64,000 nt of DNA from Clostridiales bacterium (GCA_015055665.1 SVHX01000002.1:1-64000), one strand, 5' to 3'; shown: positions 1 to 9,813, counted from the stretch's first letter. Made by a program: numbers and translations. The notes: generated by a model from the letters alone, not told the origin.

Positions 1-210
1 ACCTGTTGTCACGCCAGTGGCATGGCAGGGTAGCGAAGTTCGGAACGGATAAATGCTGAAAGCATCTAAGCGTGAAACCGGCCACAAGATGAGATATCCC
101 ATAACTTTAAGTTAGTAATACCCCTTGAAGAACACAAGGTTGATAGGTCGCAGGTGGAAGTGCAGTAATGTATGCAGCTGAGCGATACTAATAGGTAGAG
201 GGCTTGATCA
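1..210 (+). rRNA. 23S ribosomal RNA, 3' end (truncated by window start)
   Basis: Contains the conserved LSU 3' sequence ...GTTCGGAACGGATAAATGCTGAAAGCATCTAAGCGTGAAACCGGCC...CCCCTTGAAGAACACAAGGTTGATAGGTCGCAGGTGGAAGTGCAGTAATGTATGCAGCTGAGCGATACTAATAGGTAGAGGGCTTGATCA. Confidence 0.95.
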
Positions 211-321
211 TATTAATTGATGAAAATAATCGTATAATCATATTAAATTCATAAGATTGTTAAGCTAATAATTATAAATATGTAGTTGTGAATGTACTGA
301 AATTATAGTTCATTCTACCAT

Positions 322-438
322 TACTGGTGATTTTAGCAGTGGGGTAACACCTGTTCTCATCCCGAACACAGAAGTAAAGACCACTAGCGCCGAATATACT
401 TGCTTGGAAACGAGCCGGGAACTTAGGTCATTGCCAGT
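322..438 (+). rRNA. 5S ribosomal RNA
   Basis: Downstream of 23S; contains GGGGTAACACCTGTTCTCATCCCGAACACAGAAGTAAAG and complementary ends (ACTGGTGA / TCATTGCCAGT). Ends approximate. Confidence 0.88.
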
Positions 439-478
439 TTTTCCAAAAATGCATCTCTTCGGAGATGCTTTTTTTGTG
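439..478 (+). terminator. rRNA operon terminator hairpin
   Basis: GCATCTC TTCG GAGATGC followed by TTTTTTTG directly after 5S; the same module recurs at ~697-737 and, diverged, at ~1085-1118. Confidence 0.7.
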
Positions 479-737
479 AAAAACAAAGCAATGCCTAAGT
501 TAGTGTGTCTACTCAGACACACGCATACTTTAATAAGTATGCCCGGCTCTACTCGCCGGGATCTAGCGACACGTGTCACATGTAAATTATATTTAAGAAG
601 GTGTATGTCGCAATTTTCGGCAAGCCTCAAATGAGTGTCATTGCCAGTGGAGCTAGATAGGTCATTGTCACTCTGACAAAATGCGAAGCATTTTCTTTTT
701 CCAAAATGCATCTCTTCGGAGATGCTTTTTTTGTGGA
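478..737. repeat. Hairpin-rich direct repeat, unit 1 (~255 bp)
   Basis: Near-identical blocks shared with 866-1118 (GCAATGCCTAAGTTAGTGTGTCTACT..AGACACACGCATACTTTAATAAGTATGCC..GGCTCTACTCGCCGGGATCTAGCGACACG and GAGTGTCATTGCCAGTGG..AGGTCATTGTCACTCTGACAAAATGCGAAGCATTTTCTTTTTCCAAAATGCATC). Confidence 0.85.
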
Positions 738-865
738 AAACTGGACTACACCGAAGGTGTAGAGTTTACGAAGTAAACGCAATGACTGTGGTCGTTGACA
801 TTTATGCGACACAGCGTTGTCGCCTTTTTCAAATTAAGCATCCGAAAGGATGCTTTTTTATTTGA

Positions 866-1118
866 AAAAACGAAGCAATGCCTAAGTTAGTGTGTCTACT
901 AAGACACACGCATACTTTAATAAGTATGCCCCGGCTCTACTCGCCGGGATCTAGCGACACGGGCTACACTTCTGATATATACAAGAGCGGTTATGTCGCA
1001 ATTCTCAGCAAGCTTCGAATGAGTGTCATTGCCAGTGGCGATGGATAGGTCATTGTCACTCTGACAAAATGCGAAGCATTTTCTTTTTCCAAAATGCATC
1101 GGTATCACGAGATGCTTT
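866..1118. repeat. Hairpin-rich direct repeat, unit 2 (~255 bp)
   Basis: Second copy of the 478-737 repeat; diverges mainly in the central stretch 962-1000. Confidence 0.85.
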
Positions 1119-1198
1119 TTGTGATTTTGTGCGGATAATGTTGTCCATATAAAATTAATATTTGTTCCTAAAATGCTGGACTTTCTGCGAGTTACCTA

Positions 1199-1227
1199 TT
1201 GAAATTGAATATTTAATATGGTATACT
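1199..1227 (+). promoter_or_regulatory. Predicted sigma-A promoter of the kinase-like array
   Basis: TTGAAA - 17 nt - TATACT, 26 nt upstream of the ATG at 1253. Confidence 0.6.
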
Positions 1228-1252
1228 ATAATAAGCATTATGGGGGAAGTTT

Positions 1253-2371
1253 ATGGGGGATAATAAGTTAAGGAAAAAGTCCGCTGCTGCACATATACTA
1301 ATTAATCAATTATTGGGCGGATTTGCTAAGATTAATTCTAATGTTGCTGATGTTCTTGAGGGCAAGTGTAATTATGGGCAAACGAAGCCAAGCTTTATAA
1401 AAAATAGTTGGTATAGGCATCATGCAGGAAGTTCTAAGAAAACTTTTGGCGTAGCACACATAAATCACTTTAAGTCTATGATTGAAGATATTGCATGTGA
1501 TAATCCTTACAATTATCAGACTTGTATTAATGAAGAGATTATTTATGGTGATGACCTGCCAGAGTATATCCCAGTAGTAATTAAATTCGATAGGGGGTTG
1601 AATTCGCAAACTAGATATTGTAATTTCGTAGAGGCGGATCTCATGGCAAGTAAGATTGCTGGATTGTTTGGCGTTAGAACAGCTTGCGTTCAACCAGCTA
1701 AAGAACTCGCACCTAATGAAAAGGCTCTTGTGTCGGTATGCTTTCTGAGAGCTGGTCAGCACTTCTGTACAGCATCTCAGGTATTAAGTGGTAAGGTGCT
1801 TTATCACTTCTACAATGGATTAGCTGACTGGTTACAGGAAATTGAAGGTTGGTTTGACAAAACTATCCGTATGACCGGCGAAGACACAACGAACATTGAG
1901 ATGGATATCATAGGCGATATGATTCAGCATTATGTTGTACGTTCGCTTATTCTTAATGATACAGACTTTTCTTCTAATAATCTTGGAATTATTCTTGGTG
2001 ATTCGATTGATATGCTTGATATTCAACTTGCTCCTATGTTTGATCTCGAATATAGTTTCCAGGGTATGAAAAATTATAACAATGATGATTGGGTAAATCG
2101 TATTCCTAATGATTGGCTAAGTGATTTGCCTAGGCTTAAGAAAGACCTTACTGTGGTTGCAAAAAAATATAGACATTTTCTGGATAAAGCTATAAAATCT
2201 TTGGACGTTGATAATATTGCTGATAAAATTAGAGAAATAGTAAGTCCATATGATAGTCAGCCGGATAGATATGTTAAATTTATTTGTAATAGAATTAACA
2301 CAATAAAACAAATCTATAAAGAAGTCTGCAATAATATTGACTATTATTCGGATATGGATATGTCGATATAA
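1253..2371 (+). CDS. Putative HipA/atypical-kinase-like protein, paralogue 1
   Basis: 372 aa; IPVVIKF (candidate Lys), NFVEADLMASKIAGLFGV (candidate helix-C Glu), RSLILNDTDFSSNNLGIILG...LAPMFDLEYSF, resembling HipA catalytic D-x(4,5)-N and metal-binding FD/YD motifs; same layout as the next four ORFs. Confidence 0.6.
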   Translation: MGDNKLRKKSAAAHILINQLLGGFAKINSNVADVLEGKCNYGQTKPSFIKNSWYRHHAGSSKKTFGVAHINHFKSMIEDIACDNPYNYQTCINEEIIYGDDLPEYIPVVIKFDRGLNSQTRYCNFVEADLMASKIAGLFGVRTACVQPAKELAPNEKALVSVCFLRAGQHFCTASQVLSGKVLYHFYNGLADWLQEIEGWFDKTIRMTGEDTTNIEMDIIGDMIQHYVVRSLILNDTDFSSNNLGIILGDSIDMLDIQLAPMFDLEYSFQGMKNYNNDDWVNRIPNDWLSDLPRLKKDLTVVAKKYRHFLDKAIKSLDVDNIADKIREIVSPYDSQPDRYVKFICNRINTIKQIYKEVCNNIDYYSDMDMSI

Positions 2372-2393
2372 GAATATATTTGTGAGGTAAAAT

Positions 2394-3515
2394 ATGAAAA
2401 ATGAAGAAAGAATTAGAGAGTATGGTATTACATACAAAGCAGATGAGGATATTAACGATAAGTACATTGCTAAAAAATCCAAGCGTAATACCGGTAAATA
2501 TGGTAAAGAACTACGTGGTCATAATCCTAAGAGATTTGTTACTATTGATGATGATAGCGATAGGATGATTCGTAAACGTGCTCGAGCCGAAGAAAGACGT
2601 GAATATTACGAGAAAAAAGTATCGGATAGTGCTTTGTTTAGAGGATTATTACAGGCTAGTAAGAAAAAGAAATATCACTACTCAACATATATGGATAAAT
2701 TGCTAAGGCCTACTGATGGATCAAAGCCGTATTATCCTAAATATGTGTCATGTTTGATTAAGTCTTTGGAAGATCCAGAGTGTCATCAGACGGTTGTTTA
2801 TGCTGAGGTAGTTGGTAGTAGACTGGCTAATGCTATTGGTGTTGATACGGTATTTAACATTGCTTATAATGTTAACGAAAAAGAAGAATCGGATGATGAG
2901 TATTATGGATATGATTACTCGGTGTACGACTCGATACTATCTGTCGACTATATCCCGACTGGCTATACAACAATGTCTTTTGCGGATATGGGGATAGATA
3001 TTGACGAGACTATGACTATTGAGATGATATTCAATAGAGTGGAATTCATGCTATATGAGTACTATAATAAGCTTGGCAAATTTAATCAGAAAGAATTTGA
3101 CGAGTTTATGCATAACTTCACTAAGCAATTTGTTTTTAAGTCGCTTATCTTAGAGGATATGGATATGTATGGCCGCAACTTTGGTGTCCTGATTGGCAAA
3201 AATGGAGAGATAAAGCTTGCACCATGCTTTGATATGGAAATGGCGTTTACTATGGCACGAAAAACATCATTATTTAAACAAGATGTAGAAACCACAATTA
3301 ATTATCTTAATAATAAATATCCTAAAGCGTTGTACGAAGTTATTGATGGATATCATGACATTGCAGAAAGCGGAGAATTGCAAGATATATTGGATAATAC
3401 AATAAATATTAAGCCATATCTTGTTGAAGAAACTAAAGAGAGAATTATAGCACGAGAAAAAATGATTATGAACTATTATTTGTACGGAAGTTGTGAGCCA
3501 CAAATAAAAGAGTAA
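2394..3515 (+). CDS. Putative HipA/atypical-kinase-like protein, paralogue 2
   Basis: 373 aa; LPKYVSCLIK-type block, AEVVGSRLANAIGVDTVFN, FKSLILEDMDMYGRNFGVLIG...KLAPCFDMEMAF. Confidence 0.6.
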   Translation: MKNEERIREYGITYKADEDINDKYIAKKSKRNTGKYGKELRGHNPKRFVTIDDDSDRMIRKRARAEERREYYEKKVSDSALFRGLLQASKKKKYHYSTYMDKLLRPTDGSKPYYPKYVSCLIKSLEDPECHQTVVYAEVVGSRLANAIGVDTVFNIAYNVNEKEESDDEYYGYDYSVYDSILSVDYIPTGYTTMSFADMGIDIDETMTIEMIFNRVEFMLYEYYNKLGKFNQKEFDEFMHNFTKQFVFKSLILEDMDMYGRNFGVLIGKNGEIKLAPCFDMEMAFTMARKTSLFKQDVETTINYLNNKYPKALYEVIDGYHDIAESGELQDILDNTINIKPYLVEETKERIIAREKMIMNYYLYGSCEPQIKE

Positions 3516-3545
3516 AAGTATGCAAAATATTACAAAGGAGGGGAT

Positions 3546-4709
3546 ATGTTTGAATTTAAAAAAAGAGTCGAAAAGTACAAAAACTCTATAGAGCTTAATA
3601 GTTCGACTATAGGTGGACATACTCCAAAGACGTTCGTTAGAGTTGATGATAATCTATCTAGCTATACTCGACATTGTGAAGAATCTGAAAAAAATATGAC
3701 ATATCCTCGCCCTAAAACTATTAAAGATAGCAGATACTTTGCTGAGTTATTCGAGGCATTACAGTCTGGCAATAGTAGTTATGTAACTATATATAATGAT
3801 CTTGTTAGTCCTATCGATCAATCAGAAAGTATCTTGCCTAAGTACGTGTCTTGTCTTGTTAAGCAATATGCTGATAGATATGTGGCAGAACAAAGAGATG
3901 ATACATCTTATCTTATATCAGTTCTTACTCCTATTTATCGCGAAGTTGTCGGCTCACGACTTGCTAATGCATTGGGTATTAAGACAGTGTACAATAAGGC
4001 GATTAGTCAATATGAGGCAACTATGTATGGCGATTATCCTAGATATGACACAATTCTATCTGTTGATTGTCTGAAAGATAATACTGAAGATATTACGTTA
4101 AGACAATTTCACTCCAAAAAGATGTGTCGTGGTGTTGATATGACACAAGTCCTTAAAGAATCTTATGCCTATGATACAATTTGCGAAGATATAGAGATGA
4201 TTGCAGAGCAGTATAAAATTCCTGATCCCAATGAGTGTTGTAGAACGGTTCTAAAAGATTTAATTAAACAAGCACTATTTAAGTGGTTATTATGTGGTGA
4301 TTGGGATTCTTCGAATTATGGTAATTATGGAGTATATGTTACTCCTAAGCAGACAATTGAAGTAAAGCCGGCGTATGATTACGAGTTTTTGTTTAAGGGC
4401 TATGAGGATTCCTTTATTAGCCAGAGGCAAGATCGTTCCGGTGCTTATCAGGCAAGGATTGAGTTGGTAATTAGTAATATTGGACGCAAAATGCCGGATG
4501 TCTTGGATGAGTTTATGAGGAGTGTAATAGAACTTAGAGATTCTGGCGAGCTAGATAGAATTATGAAAAATTCGATAGTTGTGCCACCAATAGTGTATGA
4601 AGACATATTGTCTGAATTCCATGTTGTTATAGATTATATGCAAGAAACATGGAACAAATTTAGCTATAAACAGCAACTTATTAATGACGTGGTATTGTTT
4701 AATAAGTAA
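3546..4709 (+). CDS. Putative HipA/atypical-kinase-like protein, paralogue 3
   Basis: 387 aa; GGHTPKTFVRVDDN, LPKYVSCLVK, REVVGSRLANALGIKTVYN, FKWLLCGDWDSSNYGNYGVYV...KPAYDYEFLF; GGAGG ribosome-binding site upstream. Confidence 0.6.
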   Translation: MFEFKKRVEKYKNSIELNSSTIGGHTPKTFVRVDDNLSSYTRHCEESEKNMTYPRPKTIKDSRYFAELFEALQSGNSSYVTIYNDLVSPIDQSESILPKYVSCLVKQYADRYVAEQRDDTSYLISVLTPIYREVVGSRLANALGIKTVYNKAISQYEATMYGDYPRYDTILSVDCLKDNTEDITLRQFHSKKMCRGVDMTQVLKESYAYDTICEDIEMIAEQYKIPDPNECCRTVLKDLIKQALFKWLLCGDWDSSNYGNYGVYVTPKQTIEVKPAYDYEFLFKGYEDSFISQRQDRSGAYQARIELVISNIGRKMPDVLDEFMRSVIELRDSGELDRIMKNSIVVPPIVYEDILSEFHVVIDYMQETWNKFSYKQQLINDVVLFNK

Positions 4710-4734
4710 ATAAAAATAATACAAGGAGGGAAAT

Positions 4735-5853
4735 ATGTACGAATTCAAAAGTAGAATGGAAAAGTATTATAATCATGACGAATTGCAAAGTAAGAATATC
4801 GGCGGACACGTAGACAAGACTTTTGCTAGAGTTGATGATAATATATCTAGTTATAATCGACATTGCGAAGAATCTGAAAAAAACATGACATATCCTCGCC
4901 CAAAAACTGTTAAAGATAGCAGATACTTTGCTGAGTTATTCGAGGCATTACAGTCTGGCAATAGTAGTTATGTAACTATATATAACGACCTTGTAACTCC
5001 TCCGGACAAAACTGATAGGTATCTACCCAAGTATGTATCGTGCTTGATAAAAGAATTTTCAAATGAGGCGAGGACTCAAATTCAGTTTGACCAAACTTAC
5101 ATAGGTTTTATATTAGAGCCTATTTATTGCGAGGTTGTTGGCAGTAGGCTTGCTAATGCATTAGGGATTAAGACAGTATATAATACACCAATATCTCAAT
5201 ACGAAGCATCAATCTTTGGTGACTATCCAAAGTATGATACAGTTCTCTCTATCGACTTCGTAAAAGACGGAGATTTTACACGATTATTCACAGATTTCTT
5301 CAAAAGTATTCCAATGACAGATGTACTAATGCATGAAGAAGCACTCATTCTTCTTGACCGCACACTTATGAGGATTGGAGCATGGAAAGACATCCCTAAT
5401 TGGCGCGAGTTTGTAGACAAAACTAAGCGAGAACTTGTAATGCAAGGTTTATTTAAGTGGTTACTGTGCGGAGACCTTGACTCTGATGCAAAAAATTATG
5501 GAATAACTATATACACAAGTAAAAATCCAGATACAGGAGAAATGGAGAATACGTTGGGTATGGGTGCTATGCCGTGTCTAGATTATGAGCTAATAATGGG
5601 TTTTGTTAATAACCCATATGTTGATGTGCAAGCAAGAGCAGTATTCGAAAACCTATCGAAGAATATGCCGGATGTTATTGATGAATTTATGACAAGAGTG
5701 TTGAATTTACGTAATTCTGGGGAACTAGATGATATCTTAAAAAACTCAATGATAGTTCCGCCGATTGTGTACGAAAACAAAATACCTATGATGCATAAGA
5801 GTATTGAAAAACTAGAAGGGTTCTGGAAAGAATCGGTTATAATGCCTAAATAA
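4735..5853 (+). CDS. Putative HipA/atypical-kinase-like protein, paralogue 4
   Basis: 372 aa; closest to paralogue 3; LPKYVSCLIK, CEVVGSRLANALGIKTVYN, FKWLLCGDLDSDAKNYGITI...MPCLDYELIMG. Confidence 0.6.
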   Translation: MYEFKSRMEKYYNHDELQSKNIGGHVDKTFARVDDNISSYNRHCEESEKNMTYPRPKTVKDSRYFAELFEALQSGNSSYVTIYNDLVTPPDKTDRYLPKYVSCLIKEFSNEARTQIQFDQTYIGFILEPIYCEVVGSRLANALGIKTVYNTPISQYEASIFGDYPKYDTVLSIDFVKDGDFTRLFTDFFKSIPMTDVLMHEEALILLDRTLMRIGAWKDIPNWREFVDKTKRELVMQGLFKWLLCGDLDSDAKNYGITIYTSKNPDTGEMENTLGMGAMPCLDYELIMGFVNNPYVDVQARAVFENLSKNMPDVIDEFMTRVLNLRNSGELDDILKNSMIVPPIVYENKIPMMHKSIEKLEGFWKESVIMPK

Positions 5854-5887
5854 TATATAAACATAAATAAAACAAAGGAGGAGATAA

Positions 5888-6979
5888 ATGACTAACGAAT
5901 TCCGAAATCGAATTATGCGATTTAGTAATAGTCATGATATTAATGCAGGGACTATTGGTGGGCATACCATCAAAGAATTTCTGATTGTTGATGACGATAA
6001 ATCTGATTATGCTGAATATTGCAAAAAGTCCGAAGAAATAGGCAAAATTCCGGCGGTCAAGCAGATAAAAGATAGCAGATACTTTGGGCATTTGTTTTCT
6101 GAGCTAAAGTCGGGTAATAGTAATTACTGCACTTATCTTAATGACCTTATCTTACCTCAAGACGGTAGCGAGAGTTATATACCGCATTATGTTAATGGAC
6201 TAGTTAAAGGATATATAGATGATAAGTCGCTAAGATGTATTTGTGGAGAGGATTTTGATACCCTTAACACAGATGGAGTTTATGCTGAGGTGGTTGGTAG
6301 TAGACTAGCAGATGCTGTGGGGGTTAAGACTGTATATAACTTGCCTGTAATTAACTATCCTTGTTATAGAGCAATGATGTCTGTTGACTACGTTAAATCC
6401 GGAGAGGAGATATGCACGCTAGAAAACTATCATCACTGGCTATCGATGTACGATCTAATAATACATGATTGCGTGAGTAATGGACTTCAAACAAAATTGC
6501 TTGAGGTATGTAGGGATCACCATATTCCGGAAGAAAAACAATTGGGTATGGTAAAAGATATTATAAGAGACTTCATGCATCAAGTCTTATTCAAGTGGAT
6601 ACTATGTGGCGATGATGATATCGAGCCTAGGAATTTTGGACTTATCATAAGTGAGGGGAACTATATCAAGGCTTGTCCGTGTATGGATATGGAACTATTA
6701 TTTAAATACGACGAATTTGACTTTGCTGGCGATTGGTTCTATTCGGTTCGATATTTATTAGATACTGAGCCTCAATTGGTAACTAATTTTATGAGCAAAG
6801 TGCTAGAACTAAGAGACTCTGGCAGACTCAAAGAAATAATGGAGAATTCAATTGATTTACATCCTACTGTATGCGAGAAATTTTCCAAGCGAATACACGA
6901 GCGAATCAAAGCAGTCGAAAAGGTGTGGAATATAGTCCTCGAGATGCGGGGAATGGATGAAAATACTAAAGAAGTATGA
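5888..6979 (+). CDS. Putative HipA/atypical-kinase-like protein, paralogue 5
   Basis: 363 aa; GGHTIKEFLIVDDD, IPHYVNGLVK, AEVVGSRLADAVGVKTVYN, FKWILCGDDDIEPRNFGLII...ACPCMDMELLF. Confidence 0.6.
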   Translation: MTNEFRNRIMRFSNSHDINAGTIGGHTIKEFLIVDDDKSDYAEYCKKSEEIGKIPAVKQIKDSRYFGHLFSELKSGNSNYCTYLNDLILPQDGSESYIPHYVNGLVKGYIDDKSLRCICGEDFDTLNTDGVYAEVVGSRLADAVGVKTVYNLPVINYPCYRAMMSVDYVKSGEEICTLENYHHWLSMYDLIIHDCVSNGLQTKLLEVCRDHHIPEEKQLGMVKDIIRDFMHQVLFKWILCGDDDIEPRNFGLIISEGNYIKACPCMDMELLFKYDEFDFAGDWFYSVRYLLDTEPQLVTNFMSKVLELRDSGRLKEIMENSIDLHPTVCEKFSKRIHERIKAVEKVWNIVLEMRGMDENTKEV

Positions 6980-7010
6980 TATGTCGGGAATATTATGACA
7001 TATCATATTT
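6976..7010 (+). terminator. Terminator hairpin ending the kinase-like array
   Basis: ATGATATGTC ... GACATATCAT perfect 10-bp stem, then ATTTTTG; overlaps the stop codon of paralogue 5. Confidence 0.75.
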
Positions 7011-7198
7011 TTGTATGTGAATTGTGGAAAATATGGCTATAATTATTGACTAGAAAGATTAAATTTGTTAAACTAACTTTGCATAGGGTTATAATTGTCG
7101 TTGTAATATGTTGCAGTTGTATATCTAGTTTTAGATTTGGCAATTATTAAGTGATAAAATATCTATGTATTTACCAAGATAATATGGAGCAGACTTAT

Positions 7199-8638
7199 AT
7201 GAAAAAGAGATTATTTTCGATATTAGCAGTGCTTATGATGGCATTTAGCATTTGCCTTGTTGGCTGTGGTGATAAGGGATTAAAAGACAATCCTCCAACT
7301 AACACTACTGTTATTAGCAACTTTGGCATGAGTGCTATCAAGGGCGATTACTTATATTACATCAACGGCTATGTTGACGAAACAACACTTGACAAGAAAG
7401 ACAACAAAGAAGGCGAAGTTACCAAGGGTGCTATCTATCGCACTAAGCTTAACAATGGCGAGATAGTTAAAGATTCCGAGGGATTCCTTGTTAACTCTGA
7501 TAGAGTTGTATCTAAGGTTGTTGGTTTCAGCAATGGTGGATTTGCAATAATGGGTGATTACATCTATTACACTACTCCTTGTATGGAGATTGACAAAAAT
7601 ACTACCGAGCTTCAATCTAGCTTAGTAGAGTTCCACAGAGTTAATATTAATGGTACCAAAGACGAGAGATTATATACCACATCTACTGCTGAGACTAATT
7701 TAGATTGGACACTATACAATATTGGAGGTACTCCTTATATTGTTGTATACGAGGGTAGCAAGATTGTATCTATCAATACTAGTAGTGCCAAAGTTGTAGG
7801 AACAGTTGAGAATTCTACATCTTATGCAATCCTTGAAGAGGAGACATACAAAGCAGACGATAGCAGAACAGCATTTAATTATAAGAACGTTATCTTCACA
7901 AGAGATATTACAGCCGAAGATAATAAGTATAATTACAAAGGTAACGCTGTATGTGCAATGGATATTGCAACAGGCAATGTAACAACACTTAAGTTCAATT
8001 ATACTGATACCATTACTATTAAGGCAGTTAATAACCAATCTGTTTATTATACCAAGACAGATGCTACAATCACTGGTGATATTGCTTGTCTATACAAGAA
8101 AGATATTGTATCTAGCTGGGATGTTGCAGATGAACACCAATTAACAGATTCGGCATACGACAATTATTATTTCGTAAATTACGGTGCAGATATTATAATT
8201 GCTACTAGAGATAATGCTACTTGGAAATTAGAGGGTAGTGCTAGCAACAAGCCTATTAAAGTTCTTACCGCATCAAGAGATTTGGTTGGCATTAGTGGCG
8301 ATTATGGTTATTATGTTGTAGACGGTGATCTTATTAGATTTAATATTCATACCGAGAACAGCCCACTAGAGGAAGTATTTGGTGATGTGTCTACACTAAT
8401 CAATAACGATAACTTTATTGACTTTGATGGAAGATATGTATATACTTATGGACTATATACTTCTGAGGCTGGCGAAGAGAATTATTACCTAACATACTTC
8501 GAAAGCAACTGTACCAAAGACACTTTCAAACAAAGATTTGTAGGTGTATTTGAAGATGGAGATGTTCCTGCAGTTCCAGAACAACCAGAGCCAGAATATG
8601 ATGGTCAAGAAGTAGAAAGAATTCCTCATATTGATTAA
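7199..8638 (+). CDS. Predicted lipoprotein, DUF5050/beta-propeller-like
   Basis: Start at 7199 gives MKKRLFSILAVLMMAFSICLVGCGDK, a lipobox signal peptide; repeated GDYLYY/GDYIYYTT/GDYGYYVVDGDLIRFN segments. The ORF track start at 7151 is probably too far upstream. Confidence 0.7.
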   Translation: MKKRLFSILAVLMMAFSICLVGCGDKGLKDNPPTNTTVISNFGMSAIKGDYLYYINGYVDETTLDKKDNKEGEVTKGAIYRTKLNNGEIVKDSEGFLVNSDRVVSKVVGFSNGGFAIMGDYIYYTTPCMEIDKNTTELQSSLVEFHRVNINGTKDERLYTTSTAETNLDWTLYNIGGTPYIVVYEGSKIVSINTSSAKVVGTVENSTSYAILEEETYKADDSRTAFNYKNVIFTRDITAEDNKYNYKGNAVCAMDIATGNVTTLKFNYTDTITIKAVNNQSVYYTKTDATITGDIACLYKKDIVSSWDVADEHQLTDSAYDNYYFVNYGADIIIATRDNATWKLEGSASNKPIKVLTASRDLVGISGDYGYYVVDGDLIRFNIHTENSPLEEVFGDVSTLINNDNFIDFDGRYVYTYGLYTSEAGEENYYLTYFESNCTKDTFKQRFVGVFEDGDVPAVPEQPEPEYDGQEVERIPHID

Positions 8639-9009
8639 TTTAATATAGCAATTTTAGTCGGGTAGCGATAATTATCGTTGCTCGATTTTTTTCGTGATTG
8701 GAGTCCCTGAGTGTTATCAAAAAAACGAGTGTTGCGGTGTCGATATTTGATGGTATTTGTAGACTTGCTTTTGTCCTCAACTTTATTCGACAGGATAGCA
8801 AAAAATACCTACAAAAGCCTATTTTTCTCTTATTATTATACATTGTAAAAATTTGATAACTATTACCTAAATATGTTATATTTTAATTGTTTTTTAAGTC
8901 TATTGAAATTTATTTGTTTTGTGGCGAAATTATTGAAAAATTTGATAGCATTAAGCAAATTAACAATAGAAAATTAAGCATTAATAATATATTTAGGAGA
9001 TTATGAAAA

Positions 9010-9813
9010 ATGGAAAAGAAAATATCAAAAATTGTTGTAGTAGATTCTAGCGAGAGTTATAACCAAAGGCTCAAAGATTACTTTCTCGAATCAAGAGCTA
9101 ATCTTAGAGTGGTGGCAACATTTACTAATGTTGTAGATGCTATTGATTACATATCAGATAACGAAGTGGATGTTATTGTTTGCGATATAATTATACCTAA
9201 TGCAGATGGATTCGATCTGATTAGCGAGATTAAATCTCTTGGTCTTGAGCATACGCCAAAAATTATTGTTGCTACTGCTATGGCTGGCGAGAACTTTATT
9301 CAGAAGGCTTGTAATATGGGTGTGTCATATTATATGCTTAAGCCAATAAACTTCGAACTACTCGAAGATAGGATAACCGAGGTATTGTCCGAGCCTGCGA
9401 TAGCTATTACTGGCGGAGCTAATATATTGCCTAATGCAAGCACTATTGGTGTTAGGCCTAAGGCTAAGATGCTTGATGAGAAGATTACTAATATATTCAT
9501 TACCGTAGGAATTCCTGCACATATCAAGGGATATCAGTTCTTGCGTGAAGCTATCAAAATGGCTATAGATACGCCAGATATTATTAATTCGATTACCAAG
9601 AAGTTGTATCCATCAATTGCTGGGAAATTTGACACCTCTGCAAGTAAGGTAGAGCGTGCGATTAGGCACGCAATTGAGGTGGCTTGGAACAGGGGAAAGA
9701 TAGAAAATATCAATAATTTGTTTGGTATTAGGGTGTATGGTAATAACGAGAAGCCAACCAATGGAGAGTTTATTGCTCTTGTGGCAGACAAAATGTTAAT
9801 TGAAGGTGCATAA
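9010..9813 (+). CDS. spo0A: Sporulation transcription factor Spo0A
   Basis: Receiver domain plus C-terminal TSASKVERAIRHAIEVAWNRGKIENINNLFG...KPTNGEFIALVADKM, diagnostic of Spo0A. Confidence 0.93.
   Translation: MEKKISKIVVVDSSESYNQRLKDYFLESRANLRVVATFTNVVDAIDYISDNEVDVIVCDIIIPNADGFDLISEIKSLGLEHTPKIIVATAMAGENFIQKACNMGVSYYMLKPINFELLEDRITEVLSEPAIAITGGANILPNASTIGVRPKAKMLDEKITNIFITVGIPAHIKGYQFLREAIKMAIDTPDIINSITKKLYPSIAGKFDTSASKVERAIRHAIEVAWNRGKIENINNLFGIRVYGNNEKPTNGEFIALVADKMLIEGA

Noticed and set aside
310-1108. Minus-strand ORFs 310-711, 627-812 and 917-1108 with similar peptides (MHFGKRKCFAFCQSDNDLS...)
   Set aside because: They overlap the 5S rRNA and hairpin repeats; the shared peptide simply reflects the repeated DNA.
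1253-6979. Classical hipBA toxin-antitoxin locus
   Set aside because: No adjacent HTH antitoxin and the canonical HipA signature is only partly matched; described as kinase-like instead.
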